Notes under the pieces: generated by a model
Database searches by the model: none
Seen by the model: only the letters and a program-made list of their open reading frames with translations
What the model was told of the DNA's origin: nothing
Part shown: positions 44,232-52,994 of the stretch, in pieces
Layout: each line of letters opens with the position of its first letter
Position numbering within the stretch: the stretch's first letter is position 1
Made by a program: the position numbers and the translations under genes
Assembly (NCBI GenBank): GCA_903922465.1
Contig: CAIXTV010000113.1
Span: 1 to 52,994 of the forward strand
Reading direction: 5' to 3'
DNA length: 52,994 nucleotides
From: an uncultured bacterium
GTDB lineage: Bacteria > Bacteroidota > Bacteroidia > Bacteroidales > CAIXTV01

Positions 44232-47200
44232 TTAATGAAAATAAACATCTTTGATTGCCTTAGCAGAACAATGGGTAGTAGGATCCGTCTCAAATACTGT
44301 AATCGTCCATGAATTGGGTGCTCCACATGGATTAACAAATTGATCGCTGATACAATTAACAGAGGTATGAATAATTTGACCAAACCCAGTCCACGAATAC
44401 AAATGACCTGTTACTAATGGAGTGCAATATTCTACTGTTTCACCAAATGCAATAATATTTCCATCATTTGGGCTACCTGTAATTACTGGTGATGGGGCAG
44501 CTTTAACAGTTACATTATACACAGTAGCTGAAACAGCAGTACATCCGTATGTGTTGGCATAATTTACACTAACTGTTTGAGCTCCGTCATTATTCCAGGT
44601 AACTGTAATTGCATTTGTTCCAGCTCCAGCTGTAATAGTTCCTCCACTTACATTCCAAACATAATTAGATTTACCGGCTTCTGTAGTGTAAACATTTCCA
44701 GTAGTAAAATTACATAATGAAGTAGGACCACTTACAGTTGGAACAGGTAAAGGATTTACTGTAACTGTCCAAGTGCCTGTAGATACTTCTAGAGTTGTGT
44801 TGCAGGTATTATCCTTTGCATATCGCTGATAAGAAGTAGTAATTACTAAAGGACCCGCAGGAGTATAAGTAGATTCTGTTGCTCCACTTATTGCTGTAGT
44901 ATAAGCATCAGACGAAGATCTCCATGAATATGTAATCGGATTAACTCCTCCACTTGCTAGGGTTGTATTTGCTATTTGTGTGCTTGGAGTCGTATTGTAA
45001 CAAATAGTTTCGCCTGTTGAAGCTATAGCTCCTGATGTAAAGTTATCACGAACTGTTACTGTCCAAGTTCCGACAGATACTTCAGGTGTTGTGTTGCAGG
45101 TATTATCCTTTGCATAACGCTTATAGGAAGTAGTTGTTGTTAATGGGCCGGCAGGAGTGTAAGTAGCTAGTGTTGCACCACTAATTGCCGTAGCATAACT
45201 ATCAGCCGAAGATCTCCATGAATACGAAATTGAATTATCTCCTCCACTTGCTAGAGTTGAATTCCCTATTTCTGTACTTGGGCTCGTATTATAACAGATA
45301 GTTTCGCCTGTTGTAGTTATTGCTCCTGAAGCGAAAGCACTATAAACTGTCATAGTTATAGGTGTTGTATAACTTGAGTAACAAATATTAGTTCCACTGC
45401 CATTTGTCGAAACCGTTCTTCTCTGATAAGAAGTGCTTGCTGTTAGTGTTGGTGGTTGGTAGGTTGCAGCTGTTGCTGAACCAATGTTAACATAGCTTCC
45501 ACTTGCGTTAGTTTGCCATTCATACGATATAGTTTCGGAGCCTGTGCCTGCTGTGGCTGATGTTAAAGCAACAGGTGCTGTATTGTTACAAATAGTTTGG
45601 GCTGTTGCAATCGTTCCTGCAGTTACTACAGATTGAACAGTTACTAAAGCGTAGCCTCCGGGCATAGCACTACAAACTCCACTTTGCACCACTGCCCTGT
45701 AAATAGTTTGAGTGGTAAGATTGGTTGCGGTATATGCGGTATTAGTGTTGCTAATGTCATACCAATTAGAGCCTCCATTAATGGTGTATTGCCATTTAAC
45801 AACAGTTCCTGTATGGCCGCTAAGTGTCAATAAGGTGCTATTTGTGCCGTTGCATACAGTGGCACTACCCGATACATTGCCGCCGTTTGAAGCCGGATTT
45901 ACTGTTACATTATATACTGTAGCAGAAGCTGCTGTGCAACTGTTACCATTCGTATAATTAACACTAATGCTTTTAACTCCCGAAGTATCCCATCTAACGG
46001 TAGCAGCATTTGTTGTACCTCCTGCTGTAATAGTTCCTCCGACAATGCTCCAACTATATCCTGTCATGCTAGATTCTGTTGTATAAACATTTCCTGTTGA
46101 ATTAATACAAGCTGATGTATTTCCACTAATTGTTGGTACAGGCAATGAATTTACAGTTACATTCTTTACTGTTGCTGAAGCAGCAGTACAACCTTTAACA
46201 TTAGTATAATTAACACTAATGCTTTTAGCTCCTGAAGCAGTCCAGGTTACAGTTACTGAATTAGTAGTACTATCTGCTGTAATTGTCCCTCCGGTTACAC
46301 TCCAAGTATATCCTGTCATTCCTGATTCAGTAGTATAAACATTTCCTGTTGAGTTAAAACATACAGATGTAGAGCCGGTAATAGTTGGTACAGGTAAGGC
46401 TTTAACAGTAACTCCATGCGTGGCTGATGTAGTTGAACATGCTGTTGTAGTTCCATCTGTAACAGTATATGTAATATTGGCATTGCCTGCTCCTACAGGT
46501 GTTACTAATCCAGTATTACCTACTGTTGCAACGCTTGTATCAGAAGAATTCCAAACATAAGTTAAGGTTGCAGTTCCTGTTGCATTTGAAGTTAATTGTA
46601 AAGAATTTCCCATACAAACTGAATCTCCTCCTGTAATAGCCCCGGCAACCGGCAAAGGGTTTACTGTAAATACATCCGATACTGAACTTGTTTGAGTAGT
46701 TCCGCAACCTCCACTTACTTTACAATAATAATAAAGAGTTCCGGTTGAAGTTGCCAAAGGTATGTAACTACTTGAATCAACACCTACAGTAGTTCCTCCT
46801 GTTGTATCAGCGCTTACATTTTTATACCATTGATAACTCAATCCTGTTCCAATAGCGGTTACAGTAATAGGAACAAAAGTTCCATTTAAACATTTTGTTT
46901 GTGAAGCTGTAGATTGGCTGCCTATTCTAGTAATAGCATTTGTAACAAACGCTCCCGATATAACACTTGTTGCTATGCCGCAAGTTCCTGTTACTTTACA
47001 ATAATAATATCTGGTCCCGGCAGTATCAGCTAAAGGTGTATAGCTATTTGAGTTTGTCCCTCCTGTAGTATCAGCAGTTGTGTTTTTGCACCATTGAAAA
47101 TTCAATCCATCTCCGGTAGCCGTAACACTTATTGCAGCGAATGTTCCGTTTAAGCATTGTGTGTTTCCGGCTGTTGATTGACCAGTAATGGACGGGGCGG

Positions 47201-50200
47201 TACATACAACGTATTCCCAGGCACCCATTGCAGGTATAGTTAAGCTTCTGCTTGCTGAATCGTAATCTGTAGTAATACCGGTACCGGTAACACCTGCTAA
47301 ACTTAATGAAGAAGGTAGATAATTAGCAGCTAGTGTGCCTCCGGCACTTGCAAAGCCCGGATTGACGTTTTTACTGTGTGTATCGCCTCCGGATGGAATT
47401 GCCCAGTCTGATAAAGATGTTTTGTCTGTCCCTGAAAATACACCTAGCACACCATTAGGTGCATAATAATCATTATTATCAATAGTTAGAGTTGTATTAT
47501 CAGTTATTGATACAGCATAATGCTTTCCGGTAGTTCCGCCTGAGCGGGAATTGCTAAAGATGTTATTCTTGTACACCCTTGTACTAGAAGCACTATTTGA
47601 AAGTGCATAGGTATTTCCGGTTACACCTGTAGCTGTACCTTCTATATCTACTGTATTGTAGTAAAGATTGGTATTAGCTCCGGTTGGACTTAATTTTATA
47701 CCATAAATAGCACTCCCTGTTGAAATTCCATTGCCTAAGCTAATAATGTTATTGGAGTAGGTTGTGGTGCCGCCTGCTATATTAATACCATACAAACTTG
47801 CACTTGCCGATGTGTCAGACAAGCCATAAATAAAATTACTTGAAACGATATTAGTACCTGTTGTAGCACCCGTATAATAAAGCCCGATTACACCTCCTGC
47901 AAAAGAAGAATATGTATTTGATAAATTATAAATAGTATTGCCAGATAAAGTTTGCCCGGCAGTTGGACTGCTTTGGCTAATACCTATTACCGATGCTGTA
48001 TTAGTTGCCGAAGTGTTAGCATTAGCAATAGTTAAATCCCTTACAATATTGTTCCTAATAGTATTTGCACCAGTTGTTGATGTGGAAATTCCAATAATCT
48101 GACCAATAGTACCGACCGTAGTATTGGTTGTAGCATTTGCTAAATTTGCAACTGTATTTCCATTTATGACAGGTGTGACTCCTGCACAGGATATCCCATA
48201 AACAGACTGAGCACTGCTTGTAGATGTTGAACTGGCATTGATACTACCATTTACAGTAGTGCTTCCTATAATATTATTGCTGATATTTAAAGCTCCTGAG
48301 AAGGGGTTTGTAATTATTCCATAAAAGCTATGAGATGCAGTGGCTGAACCTATGGTAGTAATCGCGCAAATTGTATTATTTTGGATGGATACTGCTCCTC
48401 CTCCTCCTGCATTATTAATTCCATAGGTTGTTGCATTTGTACCTGAGCTATTAAGCGAGATAGGGCTTGCAACAGAACCTATTACATTTCCTGTTGAAGT
48501 TCCTATATTTGCACTGCCGCTACTTATATAAATTCCATTACAAGGGCCGCTCGATGTAGTCGTGTATGAAATACCCTGAATGGTATTGTTTTGAACAGAA
48601 CTGGCTGTTGTAGTACCAACACTCAGGTATATTCCATAAAACGCATGTGCGAAAGCAGCACTTACTGTCCAGATTCCTGTATGGTTGGAAGCTGTACCCC
48701 CGATGAAGTTATCTGAAATGTTGAAATTATTCCCCATTGAATTGCTAACCTTAATAAAACTATAGTAATAGGCTCCGCTTGGAACAACAGGGCTTGTTTC
48801 GTATAAACTATTACCCGTGATTGACCAATCTGAAGAGTAGTTTGAAATAAAAATCCCATTGGAGGATGCACCATTATTAAAGAAATCATAAATATTGCAA
48901 TTCGAAATTGTATCATATTTGTTTACATATCCTGACAGCCCTAATGAATAAATTGCCTGGTAAGGTCTGTTTGCATCCGATGTAATGTCGCAATTGTCAA
49001 TTCTGTTTCCAGTGTTGCCATTGCCTGCCGTTGCGGTAGAAAAAAGAATAATTCCGCTTGCTGTACTCAATACAGAAGCTTTGACGGTACAATATTTCAC
49101 TTTATTGTTTTCGGCCGTATTGATAAACCTGATGGCCGAAATAGCCAATAAATTGTTTGCAGTTACGGATGTATTCACAATATTCAAATCTTTCAAACCT
49201 GTTTGGTTCACCCTTCCATCAATGGTTACATTATCCGCTCCATCCAAATCAATAAGTGGTGCTGAAAGATTACCACTAATACTTAAACCTGTTGCTGTTG
49301 GGTAGATGTTTACAGAGGTGTAATCTGTAGACCCTGATAAGGAGGCATTCAATACGGCTGATTCAGTTTCCGAGGTACTGCCATTGATCTTGATCGTAAT
49401 GTCGCCGTTGTGCAAGCCCGAATTTATCCAATCAAACGCCTCTTTGAGGGTGTTGTACCCTCCTTCGGGGGTTCCCTCTGTAGCAATTACCTCCACAGGT
49501 GGAGGAGGAGCGTATTCAAATTCATGCGCACCAATATCAGGAGTGCTAACATTTCTTACTGCATTATCATAATCATTGGTAACTGCTATCGGTGCGGTAA
49601 CCGGTGTGCCGGCATCATCCAATAAAGTAGCTACAGTAGTTTTAACATGCAAATCAAAAGGTGTTGTTGCCACATTTTCGAAAGCCACATTTTCAGTAAC
49701 CGAAGCTTGGTCACGGGTAATCATTCTACTTTTAAAGTCGGTTAGGGTTTGGTCTGCATTGGTGCCATCCCAAAAAATCAGGTTGGTGGCCGACGGTGTG
49801 CCCGCGTAAAAAGAGTTGTTGTTTGAGGTGGTTGCGTATTTGGTTAGAGTAGAATTACTCCTCCAGTAAGCGACGGTTTTACCGGTAGCACCCGGCGTGG
49901 AATTGTTGACTACAATATTATTACGTAAATCAAGGGTGTAATCACTATGCGAATAGATACCTGCGGATCCAAACGCTGAAACCGTGCCGGTTGCATTCAG
50001 ATAAATCGTGTTGTACCAGGCTCCGATGTAAGCATTATAGGAACTGGAATAATCAGTTGCCATGATTCCTGCTACAGCAGGTTGTGTGGAAGTAGCATTA
50101 GGTGCTTTTATATCGCTGATAAAATTATTGTACACATAAACAGTATTCACGGAGTAAAGATATATTCCTGTCGCGCTGCCGTCACCGGTTGAGGTCAGGT

Positions 50201-52994
50201 CATAAACCTTGTTTTTAAACAGATTGGTATTAGCATAGGATTCATATATCCCGTAAACGCTGCTTAATGAGGATAAACTGTAAATGGTATTTCCCGAAAC
50301 TGTTCTGCTTGTATTATTTGATGATGTGCTTGCATACAAACCCGCAGCAGCTGCACCTGGACCACCAGTGTTGGCAAGGTTGTAAATGCAGTTGTTCGTA
50401 TAGGTTTCATTGGCTGCGGTGCCCGATACATTAATACCCGTCACATTTCCATAGTTGTTGCTGTTGTCGTGTATGGTGTTACCGTTCATTACAACAACCG
50501 ATGCACTTCCGGTACTGATGCCGACATTTTGACCATAAGCCGTGTTGTTGTTAATTTTGTTGTTAAATATGAAGTTGTTGCTGGCGGTCTGGTTGATTCC
50601 ACCAGCCATTTTAATGGCTGTAAATTCAACTGTCCCACTTCCATTATTCATGTTGCAATTCTTTATGGTATTGTTATTTACATTCAATTCAGCAACCGGG
50701 TTGATTTCCCAAATTCCACTTACTTTCCCACTACTGGACAATCCTGATGCGCTGTGTGTAAAACCATCAATGGTATTTCCGGTAATATTTACCGTTCGGG
50801 CAGAATAAAAACCATTATCATATATTCCGCACATACGGTTCCCTAGCGCCCCATTAGCAGTAGCATAATCGCAATTCTGAATGATATTGTTGGTAATATC
50901 GAGAGTTGTGGAAATAGGCGCGCCATTAGAGATCCCATATAGGTAACTGCTGGTAGCACTCGATGAAACCGAAACCGTATTGGCGTTGATCTTATGATTG
51001 CCGGTACATTTGGAGTCTATTAAAATACCATAGGCGTTGCCGGTAGATCCTGTACCCAGGGTAACTGTATTGTTTTCAATCTTGGGTGCGTTCTGCCCGT
51101 TCACAAAGATGCCGGAAGTTGTGGCACTGCCACCTCCGTAATTGGTAATGGTATTGGCCCCACCGGTACCGATTTCCAGGCCTGTATCATAATAATCAAG
51201 GGCCGTAGGACCGTTGAAATAGATGGGATTATAGCTGTTGGAAAGCGTGCAACCATAGATTTTGATATTTGCATTCTTACCTGAGGCTGCAGTTATAGCA
51301 AATGGGGTGGTTCCAATGGCAGGATGGTTACCACCATATATACATATGGTTGCCATATTGGTTTTATTCAAAGTAACCGTACAGTTCCTGATTGTGATAT
51401 TCTGTGAGCCCTCTGTTGAGCTAGCTTTTACAATGGCATATCCCCATTCCATCTGCTTGGTGGCATCCGTGTTAGCGTCCGATTCTTTTAAATCGATCGC
51501 ATCGAAAGTAATGTAATCGCCTCCGGCAATAAGTATAATGCCATCCACCGTTGTGGAAGCACCCACTGCCGCTGTTACCAAAGGATTGGCGCCTGCGCCC
51601 GATTTTTGAAACACCACAGGGTTCGATTCTGAACTGGTAACATTTGTGATCAACCCTGTTGTGGGTGTAGCAAAAGTTTCGGTATGCCCGGCCGCCACGT
51701 TAAAGGTAACCCCTCCTGACCCGACTCCGTTCGCGTTAAGATCGGCTATTGCAGCGGCAATGGTGCCATAATCGCCACCTGTGCCCACTGTTTTTGTTCC
51801 GCTTATGTTGCTCACAAGGGTATAAGAATTAATGCTTCCCCCTATAGGGAAGGCTGCGGAAGTTAAAGCAACCGAAGCCGGTGCAGCATTAAAAGAACCG
51901 GAATTGATTGCCACATTGGGCTTTACGTCCTGGGCAACAATAAAATACTGGATAACATCGCCTATCGCTGCTGCGGAATTCAGTAAAGTGAGATCGAGCG
52001 TAAACGAACAGGGAGAAGAGCCGGAAGTTGTTTCCACAAATTTCCATCCGTTATTGGCAGTTGTATTACCAGCATAGGAGTTGGTTTCCGTAGATTTCTT
52101 AAAATAAACCCTGGGTTTGGTGCCGGCTGTAAAATTAATTCCCCGGGCATCTGTGATCACGACATTTCCGAAGGTAGGGCTCGTAAGGATCGATGAATTT
52201 GCCAGGGTGGAATACGCAATTGATGGGGCCGAAATATCAAGCAGAGTACCACTGAATTCATCGGCGCCGATATCGGGTGCCGTGCCGTGGCGGGCATCCC
52301 CATCGAAATCATCAGTTATCGCAAAGGGAGTGGCAATCGCAGTTCCTCCACCTTCCACCTGGGTGGCTGTCGCTGTATTAATGTGTAAATTGTATGGGAT
52401 GCTTGCTACATTGATAAATGGCACATCTTCTGTTACCGACAAATTATCACGTGTTCCGGACCGGGCCTGAAATGCAGCCAGGGTCTGGTCGGAATTGGTT
52501 CCATCGTAGAAAATCAGGTTGGATGCAGAAGGTGTTCCCGCATAGAAACAGTTATTGTTAGAAGTGCTGGCATACATACTCAGGTCAGTGCTAATTCTGC
52601 GATAAGCAACGGTTTTGCCAGTTCCCGCCGGTGTTGATTTATTTATGATAATATTGTTGCGCAAATCAACTAATGGAGCTATGTTAGCGTATATGCCGAA
52701 GGTTCCGAAGTTTCCACTGGAACTCACTGCATTCAGATAAACAGTATTGTAATACACATAGTCCAGGGAACTGATGCCACCAGTAATATACATTCCCTGT
52801 ATGGCACTTGGATTGGTTGATGAAGGAGCTTTTAAATCGCTGATCAGGTTATTGTAAACTTTTACCAACAGGCCGCCATTAATCCAGATGCCAGAAACCG
52901 AGATACTTGATCCTGTAGAATTGGTTGCCAGATTATAGATATTATTTTTACTGATGACCGATAAATTTGCATTTTGCCAGATTCCAAAAACTGA
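44232..52994 (-). CDS. Giant beta-helix / Ig-like surface protein, 5' end beyond the window
   Basis: More than 2,900 residues are visible. The frame stays open to the right edge, and the edge residues (GIWQNANLSVISKNNIYNL) fit the same repeat, so the true start is outside. From the N-terminal side: right-handed beta-helix repeats with NxI/NNTI turns, each block closing with a DIGADEF or DIGAHEF motif (about 52270 and 49530); a second helix block closing with MGAWEY (about 47210); then many Ig/PKD-like repeats of about 80-95 residues with paired Cys (SVCFNSTGNVYTTES-type and ETICYNTSPST-type). It ends at GTAA-type stop after CSAKAIKDVYFH. No T9SS C-terminal domain is visible at this end. It is probably an adhesin. 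High-coordinate parts look GC-richer than the Ig-like end. Confidence 0.85.
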   Translation of the reverse strand, partial: SVFGIWQNANLSVISKNNIYNLATNSTGSSISVSGIWINGGLLVKVYNNLISDLKAPSSTNPSAIQGMYITGGISSLDYVYYNTVYLNAVSSSGNFGTFGIYANIAPLVDLRNNIIINKSTPAGTGKTVAYRRISTDLSMYASTSNNNCFYAGTPSASNLIFYDGTNSDQTLAAFQARSGTRDNLSVTEDVPFINVASIPYNLHINTATATQVEGGGTAIATPFAITDDFDGDARHGTAPDIGADEFSGTLLDISAPSIAYSTLANSSILTSPTFGNVVITDARGINFTAGTKPRVYFKKSTETNSYAGNTTANNGWKFVETTSGSSPCSFTLDLTLLNSAAAIGDVIQYFIVAQDVKPNVAINSGSFNAAPASVALTSAAFPIGGSINSYTLVSNISGTKTVGTGGDYGTIAAAIADLNANGVGSGGVTFNVAAGHTETFATPTTGLITNVTSSESNPVVFQKSGAGANPLVTAAVGASTTVDGIILIAGGDYITFDAIDLKESDANTDATKQMEWGYAIVKASSTEGSQNITIRNCTVTLNKTNMATICIYGGNHPAIGTTPFAITAASGKNANIKIYGCTLSNSYNPIYFNGPTALDYYDTGLEIGTGGANTITNYGGGSATTSGIFVNGQNAPKIENNTVTLGTGSTGNAYGILIDSKCTGNHKINANTVSVSSSATSSYLYGISNGAPISTTLDITNNIIQNCDYATANGALGNRMCGIYDNGFYSARTVNITGNTIDGFTHSASGLSSSGKVSGIWEINPVAELNVNNNTIKNCNMNNGSGTVEFTAIKMAGGINQTASNNFIFNNKINNNTAYGQNVGISTGSASVVVMNGNTIHDNSNNYGNVTGINVSGTAANETYTNNCIYNLANTGGPGAAAAGLYASTSSNNTSRTVSGNTIYSLSSLSSVYGIYESYANTNLFKNKVYDLTSTGDGSATGIYLYSVNTVYVYNNFISDIKAPNATSTQPAVAGIMATDYSSSYNAYIGAWYNTIYLNATGTVSAFGSAGIYSHSDYTLDLRNNIVVNNSTPGATGKTVAYWRSNSTLTKYATTSNNNSFYAGTPSATNLIFWDGTNADQTLTDFKSRMITRDQASVTENVAFENVATTPFDLHVKTTVATLLDDAGTPVTAPIAVTNDYDNAVRNVSTPDIGAHEFEYAPPPPVEVIATEGTPEGGYNTLKEAFDWINSGLHNGDITIKINGSTSETESAVLNASLSGSTDYTSVNIYPTATGLSISGNLSAPLIDLDGADNVTIDGRVNQTGLKDLNIVNTSVTANNLLAISAIRFINTAENNKVKYCTVKASVLSTASGIILFSTATAGNGNTGNRIDNCDITSDANRPYQAIYSLGLSGYVNKYDTISNCNIYDFFNNGASSNGIFISNYSSDWSITGNSLYETSPVVPSGAYYYSFIKVSNSMGNNFNISDNFIGGTASNHTGIWTVSAAFAHAFYGIYLSVGTTTASSVQNNTIQGISYTTTSSGPCNGIYISSGSANIGTSTGNVIGSVASPISLNSSGTNATTYGINNAGGGGAVSIQNNTICAITTIGSATASHSFYGIITNPFSGALNISNNIIGSTTVNGSINASSTSTSSAQSVYGISCAGVTPVINGNTVANLANATTNTTVGTIGQIIGISTSTTGANTIRNNIVRDLTIANANTSATNTASVIGISQSSPTAGQTLSGNTIYNLSNTYSSFAGGVIGLYYTGATTGTNIVSSNFIYGLSDTSASASLYGINIAGGTTTYSNNIISLGNGISTGSAIYGIKLSPTGANTNLYYNTVDIEGTATGVTGNTYALSNSASSTRVYKNNIFSNSRSGGTTGKHYAVSITDNTTLTIDNNDYYAPNGVLGVFSGTDKTSLSDWAIPSGGDTHSKNVNPGFASAGGTLAANYLPSSLSLAGVTGTGITTDYDSASRSLTIPAMGAWEYVVCTAPSITGQSTAGNTQCLNGTFAAISVTATGDGLNFQWCKNTTADTTGGTNSNSYTPLADTAGTRYYYCKVTGTCGIATSVISGAFVTNAITRIGSQSTASQTKCLNGTFVPITVTAIGTGLSYQWYKNVSADTTGGTTVGVDSSSYIPLATSTGTLYYYCKVSGGCGTTQTSSVSDVFTVNPLPVAGAITGGDSVCMGNSLQLTSNATGTATLTYVWNSSDTSVATVGNTGLVTPVGAGNANITYTVTDGTTTACSTTSATHGVTVKALPVPTITGSTSVCFNSTGNVYTTESGMTGYTWSVTGGTITADSTTNSVTVTWTASGAKSISVNYTNVKGCTAASATVKNVTVNSLPVPTISGNTSACINSTGNVYTTESSMTGYSWSIVGGTITAGGTTNAATVRWDTSGVKSISVNYTNGNSCTAASATVYNVTVNPASNGGNVSGSATVCNGTNSTLLTLSGHTGTVVKWQYTINGGSNWYDISNTNTAYTATNLTTQTIYRAVVQSGVCSAMPGGYALVTVQSVVTAGTIATAQTICNNTAPVALTSATAGTGSETISYEWQTNASGSYVNIGSATAATYQPPTLTASTSYQRRTVSTNGSGTNICYSSYTTPITMTVYSAFASGAITTTGETICYNTSPSTEIGNSTLASGGDNSISYSWRSSADSYATAISGATLATYTPAGPLTTTTSYKRYAKDNTCNTTPEVSVGTWTVTVRDNFTSGAIASTGETICYNTTPSTQIANTTLASGGVNPITYSWRSSSDAYTTAISGATESTYTPAGPLVITTSYQRYAKDNTCNTTLEVSTGTWTVTVNPLPVPTVSGPTSLCNFTTGNVYTTEAGKSNYVWNVSGGTITAGAGTNAITVTWNNDGAQTVSVNYANTYGCTAVSATVYNVTVKAAPSPVITGSPNDGNIIAFGETVEYCTPLVTGHLYSWTGFGQIIHTSVNCISDQFVNPCGAPNSWTITVFETDPTTHCSAKAIKDVYFH

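Overview
The window looks like a chromosomal segment from a low-GC member of the Bacteroidota. The evidence is TAnnTTTG-type -7 promoter elements, a type IX secretion C-terminal sorting domain, GH92/GH20/GH97 glycosidases, a FucP-type sugar symporter with a ROK kinase, and a close match (from memory) of the ammonia-lyase to the Flavobacterium tyrosine ammonia-lyase. No rRNA, tRNA, transposase, phage gene or CRISPR array was recognised.

Region 1 (about 0.8-12.6 kb, plus strand) is a lipid/polyketide-like biosynthetic cluster. A tightly coupled operon encodes a tyrosine/histidine ammonia-lyase, a FabG-type reductase, a ketosynthase, an acyl carrier protein, an LpxL-type acyltransferase, a B12-binding radical SAM enzyme and a hotdog dehydratase-like protein. 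After a gap come a small HTH-like protein, two paralogous BtrH-type acyltransferases and an ABC-2 exporter (ATPase and permease). The simplest model is an aryl-primed chain (from p-coumarate or a related acid) built on the carrier protein, altered by the radical SAM enzyme, handed to an unknown acceptor by BtrH/LpxL-type transferases and exported. It resembles flexirubin and aryl-polyene loci, but no aromatic acid ligase, DarA/DarB pair or second ketosynthase is seen here. This is the best candidate for an undescribed system.

Region 2 (12.7-22.1 kb) is a mix of single genes: an unknown 322-residue protein, a tautomerase, a Zc3h12a/NYN-type ribonuclease with an unusual N-terminal half, a GH97 glycosidase, a small T9SS cargo protein and another unknown protein. 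Between them lie two tandem repeat arrays, with periods of 42 bp and 21 bp.

Region 3 (22.2-39.7 kb) is a sugar-catabolic region: a mannose-6-phosphate isomerase with an extra N-terminal domain, an atypical ROK protein with its own MFS transporter, a large transglutaminase-like exported protein, then on the minus strand LacI regulator-GH92 alpha-mannosidase and EamA transporter-GH20 hexosaminidase, followed by sugar symporter-ROK kinase. Together these could release and import mannose and N-acetylglucosamine from N-glycan-like or fungal glycans. There is no SusC/SusD pair. GH97, GH20 and GH92 end in the same C-terminal module.

Region 4 (40-53 kb) has an AddB-type Fe-S nuclease, a sugar-phosphate nucleotidyltransferase, a 57-bp repeat cluster with a palindromic element and a strong terminator, and the 3' part of a giant parallel beta-helix/Ig-like surface protein gene that runs off the right edge.
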